From NCBI GenBank assembly GCA_002415485.1, contig DHYU01000085.1, positions 52,430 through 103,670 on the forward strand: a stretch of 51,241 bases of DNA. The letters run 5' to 3'. Of the stretch, positions 8,334-17,040 are shown one piece after another. The DNA is from Proteobacteria bacterium UBA5122. GTDB lineage: Bacteria; Pseudomonadota; Gammaproteobacteria; Tenderiales; Tenderiaceae. The stretch's first letter is position 1, and each line of letters starts with the position of its first letter. The translations under genes and the position numbers were made by a program. The notes under the pieces were generated by a model. The model was given only the letters and a program-made list of their open reading frames with translations. It was not told where the DNA came from and ran no database searches.

Positions 8334-9302
8334 TCACTCGGCTTCTGGCCGCCAATCTTCGTCATTTAGGCGTTTGATACGAGACCCAAACACTCGACGG
8401 TAGGACTCCATCTCTCTCAGCATCCATTCTTGTATGGAGGCCCAGGTAGACTGATCTGCCAAATCGATTTCTATGCGTGTACGAATAAAGGCGTATTTAA
8501 GATCCGGCCGCGCTTCCCAACTTAACTCGTAGCCTAGTTCTTTCTCGATTTCGTCTTTGCGCTCACGCAACAAATGGAACCAAGCAGGATGTTCCCGGTT
8601 ATTGGTCTCGAGACTAACAATGGCCTCATTTTTATTAACGATCACAATCAAGTTGGCACCGGCCCTTCCCATGCCGTAACCCATCCAGTTACAAGGATAG
8701 GGCTTAGGTGGCTTGATCGATGTTTTGCGATTTGAAAGATACTCACCAAATGAGGTCCAATAATCGACTTGGAGCTGTTGTCCAGGACGATTCTTGTGCC
8801 GAGAGGCATCAACAGCCTCTTTCATGGTTTTGGCCCAGTCATTGGGTTTTACTGCCAGGTTAAACTTAGGTGCCGGCTTGGAATCTCCAATGCACCAGAG
8901 CTCAATCTCCAGGCCAAAGAAATGGATCTCTTCATCGGTGATGCGATTTAGCCAGTCCAACGCCGCCCGGTGCTCCTCTGTGAAACGCTCCACCACCCAG
9001 ACCAATGCCACCGCATTCAGACCGGCAGCATAGGTCAATAATTGGCCCAGATGGGTATGGTCGGTGCGCTCCAATTGGTTCTCTATCAACACCAAGCTGT
9101 TATCGCGCACATTCTTGCAAAGAATGTCGGCCCGGAAAGGCCCAACATTGGCCTCTTGCTCCTGAACCTCTAATTCCATACCAATGGCATCACCCAACAA
9201 AGTGATATTCTCTTCGTCAGCCAACCAGGGCGTAAAGTGAGTATCCTCACGTTGCCAGTACTTTCTTAAATCAACCTTTTCAAGCCGCCCAAAGCTGCTC
9301 AT
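8334..9302 (-). CDS. DUF4268 protein with nuclease-like N-terminal domain
   Basis: 322 residues from the chosen ATG at 9302 (MSSFGRLEKVDLRKYW), preceded by GGGGGAAA; a longer start at 9353 would overlap the previous gene. The N-terminal part has the layout of a PD-(D/E)xK-type fold: FRADILCKN followed by LVLIENQLERTDHTHLGQLLTYAAG, where ENQ takes the place of ExK. The C-terminal part (NWMGYGMGRAGANLIVIVN...) is DUF4268, a domain of unknown role often near restriction genes. In this operon it may be a DNA-end or modification sensor, or a nuclease. No activity is claimed. Confidence 0.8.
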   Translation of the reverse strand: MSSFGRLEKVDLRKYWQREDTHFTPWLADEENITLLGDAIGMELEVQEQEANVGPFRADILCKNVRDNSLVLIENQLERTDHTHLGQLLTYAAGLNAVALVWVVERFTEEHRAALDWLNRITDEEIHFFGLEIELWCIGDSKPAPKFNLAVKPNDWAKTMKEAVDASRHKNRPGQQLQVDYWTSFGEYLSNRKTSIKPPKPYPCNWMGYGMGRAGANLIVIVNKNEAIVSLETNNREHPAWFHLLRERKDEIEKELGYELSWEARPDLKYAFIRTRIEIDLADQSTWASIQEWMLREMESYRRVFGSRIKRLNDEDWRPEAE

Positions 9303-9327
9303 TCCTTTTTCCCCCATATGACGGTCA

Positions 9328-9993
9328 TTATCCTCGCGGAGGCAATTGCTCAATCGTCGTTAACCACCGGTCGAAGTGTGGACACTGCCTGCGAATTTCA
9401 TCCAATCCGATATCCCCGGCAATGAGCGGCCCGTGCAATGTCTTTTGGTACTGGGGCATAACCGCCAAAATACGTTTGGAGGGAGCTGTTTGGGGGCTAT
9501 CATTGATATGCTCCGGAGACTCAACACCATCACGTACCTGCTGTAACGTCTCGACTGCTCTAGAAGAGCGATCCACCCAGTCGGAAAATTTATCAGGCTG
9601 ACAAAAGAGTAATGCCTCGTATTCGTGCACCAGCAGATTAGGAATGAAATTCGGTTGATTGATACTCGCAGCCAATAGTTGCTCAAGATACGTGGCTTTT
9701 TGTTCAGCTGAGCCTTGAGCAGGAAAGGTCTGCGAGGCTTTACCAGGAAAATCGTTTGGCAGACCGTAGAGATCGATCATGCTGGTGACATAAGCGCTGC
9801 TATCGTGTTTGCACAGTCTCTCTAGTTGGTGTTTTACTTTTCCGTAGCTGACGACTCCGCCCTTATGGCCTGGGCTGGTTTGGAAAATGATCGGCTCCAG
9901 GAAGATTTGTTGGCGCGCATAGTGGGGCGCCAATATATCGCGCACAAAGGTCTCTTCAGTTTGGCCTTCACAGAACACATAGATTCGTATCAT
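9328..9993 (-). CDS. DUF4276 protein, TOPRIM-like partner of the AAA ATPase
   Basis: 221 residues. It opens with a beta strand and acidic motif, IRIYVFCEGQTEETFVRDIL, and has SMIDLYGLP and VHEYEALLFC further on. These acidic positions resemble the E...DxD layout of TOPRIM nucleases, and DUF4276 is commonly next to an AAA ATPase. Its start overlaps the ATPase stop by four bases (ATGA), so the two are translationally coupled. The pair looks like a split counterpart of OLD-type ATPase-TOPRIM nucleases (compare Gabija GajA or PARIS AriA/AriB), which is inference. DUF4268 follows 25 bases on. Confidence 0.82.
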   Translation of the reverse strand: MIRIYVFCEGQTEETFVRDILAPHYARQQIFLEPIIFQTSPGHKGGVVSYGKVKHQLERLCKHDSSAYVTSMIDLYGLPNDFPGKASQTFPAQGSAEQKATYLEQLLAASINQPNFIPNLLVHEYEALLFCQPDKFSDWVDRSSRAVETLQQVRDGVESPEHINDSPQTAPSKRILAVMPQYQKTLHGPLIAGDIGLDEIRRQCPHFDRWLTTIEQLPPRG

Positions 9994-11090
9994 TTACCCG
10001 GTCTCCCACCGAGCAGATTTTTCTTCCACAACTCACCAAGGCTGTAGTCATCCAACCACTCTTTTAGATCAGCCGTGCTTAGTCGCTTAAATGTGGAGGC
10101 GCCTTGTTCTTTATCAACGACTATCAGGTCCTCAGCCTCAAACTCATTTACCAACTCTACCGACTGTGTAGAGATGATCAGCTGATGCTGGATAGCTGCT
10201 GATTTCATTAAGGAACCGAGTACCGATATAGCATAGGGATGTAAACCTAGTTCCGGCTCATCAATGAGAATAGCACTGGGCATAAATTCTTCTGGTTGCA
10301 AAAGCACTGTGGCCAGGCAAATAAAACGCAAGGTTCCGTCTGAAAGCTCATTGGCTTTAAAGGGCACATCCTGGTTTAGCTCAGTCCACTCCAGTTGAAT
10401 CTTATCTGTATTGTCCAGCGAGGGGCGCAAGTGGAAATCACCAAAAAATGGGGCGACCAGGCGAATTGTTTTGACGATACGCTGGTAGTGGCTTGGGTGA
10501 TGCTGTTGCAAGCGATAAATAAACGCCCCTAGGTTTGCAGCATCTTCACGGAGGTAGTTGTTATCGTTAATGCCGTGAATCTGTTTAACCCGTGCGCTGT
10601 CGCTGGTGTCATGAAAGTGGTACACACGCCAGTTGCGCATGGCAGGCACTACAAAATTATAAATTTGGGTTCTTGTCTTCTGGCTCTCAACATAGGTTTC
10701 AAAATGTCCTGACGTTGGTCGCCAATCACCGTGCGCATTCCACCATAAGGCCTCACGGGTAAAAATCATACGATTATCCTGAGTCGCGGCCAGATGGCAT
10801 TTATAGCCGTTATTGCCAAAGTAGAGTTCTACTTCCATCTGCTCGGTGGTCTTGCGACCAAAGTGCAATAGAGCATCCGGCCCACCAGCAGTACCGACAG
10901 CCAATTGTAATTTTTCGTCCAGAAGTTTGGCGATGAGCTTGAACAAGCCGATAAAATTTGATTTACCAGCCCCATTGGCACCAATTAAAACGTTTAGTGC
11001 ACCAAGTTTTAGGTCGCACTCTCGAATAGATTTATAGCCTTTAATAATAAGGCTATTCAGGTGATCACTACTTGTTACTGGCTTAATCAT
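9990..11090 (-). CDS. AAA family (RecF/SMC-like, AAA_21) ATPase
   Basis: 366 residues. An ABC-type ATPase head: Walker A GANGAGKS (37-44), signature LSDGT (249-253), Walker B ILIDEP with D277/E278, and LIISTQS near 305, where the usual H-loop histidine is glutamine. The N-terminus SLIIKGYKSIRECDLKLG is typical of RecF/OLD-like ATPases. There is no C-terminal TOPRIM in this protein; the function seems split off into the coupled DUF4276 gene. Such ATPases act as sensors or gates for an effector nuclease in several phage defence systems. The start overlaps the AlbA_2 gene by eight bases. Confidence 0.9.
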   Translation of the reverse strand: MIKPVTSSDHLNSLIIKGYKSIRECDLKLGALNVLIGANGAGKSNFIGLFKLIAKLLDEKLQLAVGTAGGPDALLHFGRKTTEQMEVELYFGNNGYKCHLAATQDNRMIFTREALWWNAHGDWRPTSGHFETYVESQKTRTQIYNFVVPAMRNWRVYHFHDTSDSARVKQIHGINDNNYLREDAANLGAFIYRLQQHHPSHYQRIVKTIRLVAPFFGDFHLRPSLDNTDKIQLEWTELNQDVPFKANELSDGTLRFICLATVLLQPEEFMPSAILIDEPELGLHPYAISVLGSLMKSAAIQHQLIISTQSVELVNEFEAEDLIVVDKEQGASTFKRLSTADLKEWLDDYSLGELWKKNLLGGRPGK

Positions 11091-12336
11091 GGGCCGCTCC
11101 CGGGGCTCCAGCTGCGTAGATAGTTAATTGCAGCTCTTCACCCACAAGTTGATATCCTGGCCTTTTGCCGGAGAGATCTTCCGATTCACGGACAATCAGC
11201 GGCACCCCTTCCCCGCGCTTATCCATCATCATGGCCCGATCCACTTGATCATGGGCAACACTACAACGAGCCAACAAAGTTGCTATCAACTGATTACGAG
11301 TCGCCTGCCTCAGCTCCAAATCATCGACTTCCAGGGTATTCACTAACGCGCCAGGTGACGCGATGACCAGCCGGTCAGCAAACATGTGAAGACGGATCTT
11401 ACTGCCATGAATTGCGTAATCCCTATGGGCGACGGCATTTACCAAGGCCTCAAACAGCGCCTTGAGGCTGTACTGGGGGATGTCCTTGCGACCAATTGTT
11501 TTGGTGGCGGCGGTTTTCATGTTGCGTTCAATAAAGGCCAACGCCTGTATCACCTGCTGATCCAGGGGGCCGGTAATGTCCTGTGCATCGAGTTGATTGT
11601 CAGCATCCCGATCCTGGCCGCTATAGCACACAGCCTGAATGTACGCGCCAGGCAACCACTGTTCTGGATTAACTGTTGCCATCAACACACCAGCTACACT
11701 AAGCCGCGTGTTGTCGTCTTCATCCTGGGTTAATAGTTTGAGTTTACGCAGCTGGAGGGCTGCCGGCTGATCACCACGTAGAAAGCGCTGGGAAAGCGCC
11801 GGATCGAGATCCGTCTCATCTGTTCGCGGCACGGGTTGCTCGTCAAACCAGATCATGCGAGCCTGGCTGCGTTGCATCATCAAGCGTGCCAGATAGTCCG
11901 GCTTCATCTCCCGAGCAGACTCATTAACTCGATGGTAATAACGACCACTAGCGGTATGCACAAACAGGCTCTTATCCACCTGAATGTAAATCACAGGCCG
12001 CTGAACTCCTTGCTGGTCTGGTAGTTCCACAATTCGAGTATAAACATTAAGTTGTGGGGCAATGGAATCTTGGCACGCCCCAGTAATCCGTTGCTGCACC
12101 AAGTCAATCTTATCTACTGGAATACCGAGCACTTCACGGGTCTTATCATGTACCCCCAGAACAATGCACCCGCCTTTCGTATTCGCGAATGCTGCCAACT
12201 CTATGGCGAGGTCTTTTTGTTCAGGACCATCCACCTTCTTGCCTTTAAAGGTAACCTGCTTAAACTCATAGCCCGAGTCTTCTCCCAGGCGAACCTGATA
12301 TAGCAGCTCCTTAACCAGGCGTTCTCTATCCATCAT
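11083..12336 (-). CDS. AlbA_2 (Schlafen-like) DNA-binding protein with GHKL-type ATPase region
   Basis: 417 residues. The N-terminal AlbA_2 domain lies at about 18-135 (GYEFKQVTF, KDLAIELAAFANTKGGCIVLGVHD, YYHRVNESAREM). The C-terminal part has a HATPase_c_4-like block (ALFEALVNAVAHRDYAIHG, FADRLVIASPGAL), usual for proteins called ATP-binding or transcriptional regulators. Schlafen-type AlbA_2 domains can be nucleic-acid binding or nucleolytic, and relatives occur in defence islands. It starts three bases after the SNF2 gene and overlaps the next ATPase by eight. It may be a regulator, sensor or RNase of the system. Confidence 0.87.
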   Translation of the reverse strand: MMDRERLVKELLYQVRLGEDSGYEFKQVTFKGKKVDGPEQKDLAIELAAFANTKGGCIVLGVHDKTREVLGIPVDKIDLVQQRITGACQDSIAPQLNVYTRIVELPDQQGVQRPVIYIQVDKSLFVHTASGRYYHRVNESAREMKPDYLARLMMQRSQARMIWFDEQPVPRTDETDLDPALSQRFLRGDQPAALQLRKLKLLTQDEDDNTRLSVAGVLMATVNPEQWLPGAYIQAVCYSGQDRDADNQLDAQDITGPLDQQVIQALAFIERNMKTAATKTIGRKDIPQYSLKALFEALVNAVAHRDYAIHGSKIRLHMFADRLVIASPGALVNTLEVDDLELRQATRNQLIATLLARCSVAHDQVDRAMMMDKRGEGVPLIVRESEDLSGKRPGYQLVGEELQLTIYAAGAPGAAHD

Positions 12337-12339
12337 TGG

Positions 12340-15180
12340 CTATCCCCTTAATTCCCAGCGCAGAGTAAAGAGGCGTTCACGCCTGTCCGTCATCGCAAGG
12401 TTTTCGTCTATATCATCCAACAGGCGATCCTCTTCGACCTCTATTTTTTTCTTCTCTTCGTGGTAGTTGAGCATTGCATTATCCCGTTCTCGCTCCAACT
12501 GCTTGAGCGCCCGCTGGGCATCACGTTTTTCCGCCAGCGTGGCCAATTGGCGTATTGCCTTGCGCTGCTCTTTAATCTCCTGGTCGAGCTGCTTAATTCT
12601 AATATCCAGCGCCAGTCTTCGGTCTTCAGCCCAACGATCCAATTTATCCGTTTCTTCGGTGTAATAACGATCGAGGTCTTGATCGACACGTGCTTTGACT
12701 TGCTGCCCCTGCTCATCAAGCAAGCCAGCAAGAATCGCTTCATGCCGCAATACAGCACTTCCGACCTGCTGGGCAGGCTGTAGCAGAAGTCGGTCCACGC
12801 TTTCAACAGGCAGGCTCTCCCCTGCATCGGTAACCGCAGCTAAGAGTAGGTACTCCATAGTTTGGTTTTTCATTGAGTAAATGAGTTTTTCTACAACCAA
12901 CTCTCCACTCTGCCCAACCAAGTTGAGTAGATCTGAATACTGGCCATCACCTAACGGCTGGTAGGTGAACAGCATCTCAATTGGCTCGGCATTGCCCAAC
13001 GCTATAAGCTGCTGCTCGCACTGTTCTATAAGCTCAGCGCCAAAACCTTCATGAGGACGAAAAAACTGTGCATCGGTATCATCGGCTGTGCGCCAGTCCA
13101 CATCATAGGTTTGTCCATTGTGGACAAACCGGTTGTGATTGAATTGAGCGTTTGGTAGCGCCATACGAGCAAGGTGTAGCAATCGATCCTGATAGTCGCT
13201 CAATTGCTGTTTGGTTTTTTCTCTCGTGACATTCAGCTGTCTAATTACCGTGGCATCGAGCTTTTCGAATAAGGACTTACGAGTTTCCTTGGTTCTCGCC
13301 TCAATCTCGTCTTTGAGTTCCTCCTGTAAGCGGTTGAACTCCATCTCAATCTGTTTGTCATCACGGCACTTTTGGTAGATATCCAAAATGCGGCGTTCAA
13401 TATCCACCCCTGACTCAATGGAACCAAGGATCTCATCTGAGGCGCCAAATACCCCCTCAAACAGATTGAATTTCTGGCTAAGCAACTCAAAGACCCGCTC
13501 ATCGGCCCGATTGCCTTTGTTTATGAAGTTAACCACGACCACATCATTCTTTTGCCCATAGCGATGGACACGACCAATACGCTGCTCAACCCTCTGAGGG
13601 TTCCAAGGCAAGTCATAGTTAATAAGCAAAGAACAAAATTGCAGGTTGATACCTTCAGCACCCGCTTCAGTACAGATCATTAAAGTGGCGTCATTACGAA
13701 ACTTGTCCACTAATGCGGCCTTCATGTCTGCCGTTTTGGAGCTAGAAACCCGTGAAGAGCCACGGTGGCGTTCCATCCACTCACTATAGACCTGCTTAGA
13801 AGTCGGATCATTATTGCTACCATTGAGCAGTACAATTTGACCTTCGTAGCCATTCCTGGACAGCTCATCAAATAGCCACGCCTGAGTTCTTACCGACTCG
13901 GTAAAGACGACGGCTTTGCGTTGCCCCCCCAGACGCTCAGTCATATCAAAAGCACGACCCAGGACTCGCAGAAGGGCATCCCCTTTAGCATTGCGGGTAA
14001 TGCTTGTCGCTAATGCCTTGAAATCTTTTAACTGATTTATTTCATCTTTGAGCCTTTCTGTCAGCGGAACGGAAACGTCCTCATCCTCAAAAGACTCTTC
14101 ATCCATTAAGTCGTCTAACGCACCAAATTCCTCTTCGAGCTCTCCAAGTAAAGGAAGTTGTTTTTCGAGACGATTAATCATAGTCTCCAACGTGCCTTGA
14201 ATAGCAAAGCTGGATGACGCCAAGATCTTCCGAATAACGAGCACAACCAAGTGACGCGCCTCTGGTTTTATGGCCAACGAGTCACCTTGCAGGTACTTAG
14301 AAAAACTTTGATAGAGTTCCAACTCATCATCTGACGGACTGAAATCTTCCGTCATCGAGTAACGCTTGGTGAAATTGATGCCACCTTCCAGTTGTACCTG
14401 GCGGCGCAAGGTACGATGACACACCTTGGTTAATCGCGAGCGCAGCAGAGCAAACTCGGCTTCATCGAGTTTGGGCTTGCAGTAACGAGTCCGGAATGAA
14501 TTTAGATCACCAAAGAAATGGGGATCAATCACCGAGACGAGGCCGTATAGCTCCTGTAAGTTGTTTTGTAACGGTGTTGCAGAGAGCAGAATTTTTTTGC
14601 AATTCAGCAGAGCATCATTGAGTTTTTTGGCAGTCTTAGCACCATCTTTTTTGTAGATATTGCGTAGCTTGTGAGCCTCATCAAACACCACGAGATCCCA
14701 TGGGATCAATGCCAACTCAGCGTCTTTTCGCGATGCAAATTCATAGGAGCAGATTACGACAGCCTGCTCACTAAAAGCGATTTCCACATCAAAGGGATTA
14801 CCAGCACCTTCTTTTCTGGCCTGATTGAAGTTCCTAGCCTCCAGAATGAGCGTGGGGAGCGAGAACTTTTCCTCCAACTCCTGGCTCCATTGCTTACGCA
14901 GGGTCGCGGGGACAATCAGCAGCAACTTCCGGCGATGCTCGGCCCACTTCTGCCCCAACACCAAGCTGGCCTCGATGGTCTTACCCAGTCCCACTTCGTC
15001 AGCGAGAATTACCCCTTGAGAAAGAGGGGATTCAAGCGCAAATAGGGCTGCTTCAATCTGGTGGGGGTTCATATCCACCTTGGCGCTGGCAATAGTTTGC
15101 TTGAGGGACTCGTCAGCTTTCCCTTCGAGCGATAGCCAGTGCGCCAGATAGGCCGATTGATATGCGGTATAACTACTCAA
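12340..15180 (-). CDS. SNF2/DrmD-type helicase
   Basis: 946 residues. RapA-like SF2 translocase: DEVGLGKT (61-68), DEAH (167-170), SATPLQ (200-205), and in the C-terminal lobe ICTEAGAEGINLQ and QRIGRVHRYGQ. After the motor there are about 350 residues that include a strongly charged coiled coil (IRIKQLDQEIKEQRKAIRQL...). SNF2 proteins of this size occur as DrmD in class 1 DISARM and in other restriction-linked loci. The DISARM core (DrmA, DrmB, DrmC) is absent here. The start overlaps the RHH stop by four bases, making it the second gene of the operon. Confidence 0.92.
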   Translation of the reverse strand: MSSYTAYQSAYLAHWLSLEGKADESLKQTIASAKVDMNPHQIEAALFALESPLSQGVILADEVGLGKTIEASLVLGQKWAEHRRKLLLIVPATLRKQWSQELEEKFSLPTLILEARNFNQARKEGAGNPFDVEIAFSEQAVVICSYEFASRKDAELALIPWDLVVFDEAHKLRNIYKKDGAKTAKKLNDALLNCKKILLSATPLQNNLQELYGLVSVIDPHFFGDLNSFRTRYCKPKLDEAEFALLRSRLTKVCHRTLRRQVQLEGGINFTKRYSMTEDFSPSDDELELYQSFSKYLQGDSLAIKPEARHLVVLVIRKILASSSFAIQGTLETMINRLEKQLPLLGELEEEFGALDDLMDEESFEDEDVSVPLTERLKDEINQLKDFKALATSITRNAKGDALLRVLGRAFDMTERLGGQRKAVVFTESVRTQAWLFDELSRNGYEGQIVLLNGSNNDPTSKQVYSEWMERHRGSSRVSSSKTADMKAALVDKFRNDATLMICTEAGAEGINLQFCSLLINYDLPWNPQRVEQRIGRVHRYGQKNDVVVVNFINKGNRADERVFELLSQKFNLFEGVFGASDEILGSIESGVDIERRILDIYQKCRDDKQIEMEFNRLQEELKDEIEARTKETRKSLFEKLDATVIRQLNVTREKTKQQLSDYQDRLLHLARMALPNAQFNHNRFVHNGQTYDVDWRTADDTDAQFFRPHEGFGAELIEQCEQQLIALGNAEPIEMLFTYQPLGDGQYSDLLNLVGQSGELVVEKLIYSMKNQTMEYLLLAAVTDAGESLPVESVDRLLLQPAQQVGSAVLRHEAILAGLLDEQGQQVKARVDQDLDRYYTEETDKLDRWAEDRRLALDIRIKQLDQEIKEQRKAIRQLATLAEKRDAQRALKQLERERDNAMLNYHEEKKKIEVEEDRLLDDIDENLAMTDRRERLFTLRWELRG

Positions 15181-15365
15181 GCGTGGGGCTCCTTGAGCGT
15201 CGTTTGCAGGGGGTTATACGCCTTATCCTGCCCCACCTTCTCCAGAAACTCTCCCACCGCCTGCCGGACAACCCATGCAACCGACAAACCACTGGCGTCA
15301 GCCAGCGTCTGAAGCTGTTTGTATTGATCCTGGGGCAGAGAAACTGTGGTTCGTACAGATTTCAT
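15177..15365 (-). CDS. ribbon-helix-helix (CopG-like) regulator, first gene of defence operon
   Basis: 62 residues from ATG 15365 (MKSVRTTVSLPQDQYKQLQ); seven more codons are open upstream to 15386. The single beta strand RTTVSLP and two helices form an RHH DNA-binding fold. As the leading gene, coupled by a four-base overlap to the SNF2 helicase, it probably controls the operon itself. Two TGCATCA repeats ten bases apart sit just upstream at 15379-15395. It could alternatively be an antitoxin, but no small toxin gene follows. Confidence 0.8.
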   Translation of the reverse strand: MKSVRTTVSLPQDQYKQLQTLADASGLSVAWVVRQAVGEFLEKVGQDKAYNPLQTTLKEPHA

Positions 15366-15378
15366 TGTTTCACCTATG

Positions 15379-15395
15379 TGCATCACCTTGCATCA
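15379..15395. promoter_or_regulatory. candidate RHH operator upstream of the defence operon
   Basis: TGCATCA occurs at 15379-15385 and 15389-15395, exactly ten bases (one helical turn) apart, the tandem geometry usual for RHH operators. A -10-like TACAAT (minus strand) sits just upstream at about 15398-15403, so binding would cover the promoter. Confidence 0.5.
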
Positions 15396-15499
15396 TTGTA
15401 CATATAGCCCCCTCCAGTTTCACCTACCGCCATAAAACAATTACACAACTGAGTAACTTTTCTATTCCTCGATTACTCGCTTATTGCCAGCTCATCCCC

Positions 15500-16762
15500 C
15501 TAGTCCTGACGACGAGCAGCGGCATCGAAGCCAGATTCGATCTTGCGGGTGCGCTGTGCGATCACCTGCTGGATAGCTGTAGTGACCTCGCGAGCCTGCT
15601 GTGTTTGTTCAAACTGCTGCGCGAACACGGGCGCCTCTTCCTGCAAGGTACGACTCACTTTTTTCAGGGTCTGCTTGACCAATTTAAAACCGATGCCGCA
15701 GTCGGCGGCTAGTTTCTCCCAACTGCGGGCGATGATCCATTGGGGCCTATCTTCGCCACCGATCTTCATGGCGGGGCGTTCGCTCAGACCGGGGTAGATG
15801 GCGGTGCTCATCAGGTCGTAAAACGGAGCGAGCCTGGGGCCTAGCTGGGTAAGTAGCAGCGAGACATTTTTACCGTGGGCGTCTGCATTGCCAATAAGGT
15901 AGTTGAACACCACCCAGTTGAGCAGTTGCAGCTGGTCGGCGGCAGGCTGGATGCTGTATTTTTTTATTAAGTCAAAGCAGTCGGCCAGGCTGGGGCCACC
16001 CTCTTTTTCGTATTTGGTTTCGGGCAGGATGCCAAGGGCCTGGCAGAAGTCTTCCTGGTGCAGGCGATAGAGATTGCCGGCGCTGTCGCGCTCACGATCG
16101 TAACGACCGACCAGGTAGAGCCACTGCCCCTGATTTTCGATCAGGGTCACTTTGGGCACATTGAGTCCGACGGCCTGAGCGAGCCGCATGCAGTAGGCTT
16201 CATTGAAGATGCTGTTGGGGTATTCGCGTATTGCCGGTTTGAGGATATGACTGCTGGGGCTAGCACCGCGGGGCAGGCTGATAGTCTGGCCATCGAAGTA
16301 GACCGGCAGTTTGTTCTGCACCCCGGCCAGTGACAGGCGCATCTCCCCTTCCCCTGCCAACATGGGGCGGCGTGGCAGTTGTTCGATGAGGTCGTGCAGG
16401 ACCTGTTTATCCAGGGCCTGATAATCACCATCAGTGACCGGCTCTGCCTCTTCGGGAAAAAGACTGACAGCTCCGGCACATTCACCACCAATGGCCTCCA
16501 GCAGGCCATAGTCGTTGGTTTCCGATATGCCCAGCTTGCGAGCGATGGCCTCGCGCAGTTGGGCCTCGGGCAACAGGTTGCTGAAGAATGGCCGAGCACT
16601 GTCATCGATGTAAGGCTCGGCACGTAACGGCAGGGCCAGGGAGAGCGGCACAGCACCAGGACGAGTAAGCCAGGCGGCATCGTATTGAAAGATGAAACGG
16701 CGCCGGTCATCCAATTGCAAAGTGCCGAGTTTCTCGTTGTTGAGATAGACGGTGAGGGCCAT
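15500..16762 (-). CDS. hipA: HipA-type serine/threonine kinase toxin
   Basis: 420 residues. The N-terminal HipA_N domain (VYLNNEKLGTLQLDDRRRFIFQYD) is followed by the kinase: GVQNK loop (148-152), NADAHGKN (292-299, catalytic Asp294) and metal-binding FYD (314-316). E. coli HipA phosphorylates glutamyl-tRNA synthetase and halts translation; the target here is unknown. All key residues are present. It overlaps hipB by one base (TAATG), so the pair is coupled and the antitoxin is made first. Confidence 0.93.
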   Translation of the reverse strand: MALTVYLNNEKLGTLQLDDRRRFIFQYDAAWLTRPGAVPLSLALPLRAEPYIDDSARPFFSNLLPEAQLREAIARKLGISETNDYGLLEAIGGECAGAVSLFPEEAEPVTDGDYQALDKQVLHDLIEQLPRRPMLAGEGEMRLSLAGVQNKLPVYFDGQTISLPRGASPSSHILKPAIREYPNSIFNEAYCMRLAQAVGLNVPKVTLIENQGQWLYLVGRYDRERDSAGNLYRLHQEDFCQALGILPETKYEKEGGPSLADCFDLIKKYSIQPAADQLQLLNWVVFNYLIGNADAHGKNVSLLLTQLGPRLAPFYDLMSTAIYPGLSERPAMKIGGEDRPQWIIARSWEKLAADCGIGFKLVKQTLKKVSRTLQEEAPVFAQQFEQTQQAREVTTAIQQVIAQRTRKIESGFDAAARRQD

Positions 16763-17040
16763 TAGTCACCCTCTGCCATACGCGGGCCGCTGCTTTGCCA
16801 ACCTCGAGGTTGCAGACTCAGCTCCAGACCGAGGCTTTGAATCACAGCCAACACCTTGCCCAGCTCGGCGGTAGGTTTGCCGTTTTCCAGCTCAGAAAGA
16901 AAACGCACGCCAACACCACACAGAGCGGCAAACTCCGCCTGGGTAGCCCCCTGCGCCTTACGGGTGGCGCGTATGATGTTGCCAATGTCCTGAGCGGACA
17001 ATATTTTCCCGTACGGTATGTTTTTGCTTTGTACTGTCAT
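16762..17040 (-). CDS. hipB: HipB-type antitoxin and repressor
   Basis: 92 residues. A helix-turn-helix of XRE type (IGNIIRATRKAQGATQAEFAALCGVGVRFLSELENGK) follows an N-terminal IPYGKILSAQD that aligns with FQKIYSPTQ of E. coli HipB, which supports the ATG at 17040. It neutralises HipA and represses the promoter. Three palindromic sites, one of them inside the first codons, are spaced about 50 bases apart (17004-17122). The C-terminal tail is short and polar. Confidence 0.92.
   Translation of the reverse strand: MTVQSKNIPYGKILSAQDIGNIIRATRKAQGATQAEFAALCGVGVRFLSELENGKPTAELGKVLAVIQSLGLELSLQPRGWQSSGPRMAEGD

Noticed and set aside
3691..15180. A complete DISARM or BREX system
   Set aside because: Only a DrmD-like SNF2 helicase and a methyltransferase overlap with DISARM; no DrmA helicase, DUF1998 DrmB or PLD DrmC is present. 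BREX hallmarks (PglZ, BrxL or Lon-like ATPase) are also absent.
15500..17040. hipBA as part of the defence operon
   Set aside because: There is a gap of about 135 bases with candidate RHH operators and a promoter between hipA and the RHH gene, and hipB has its own operators, so they are treated as separate units.
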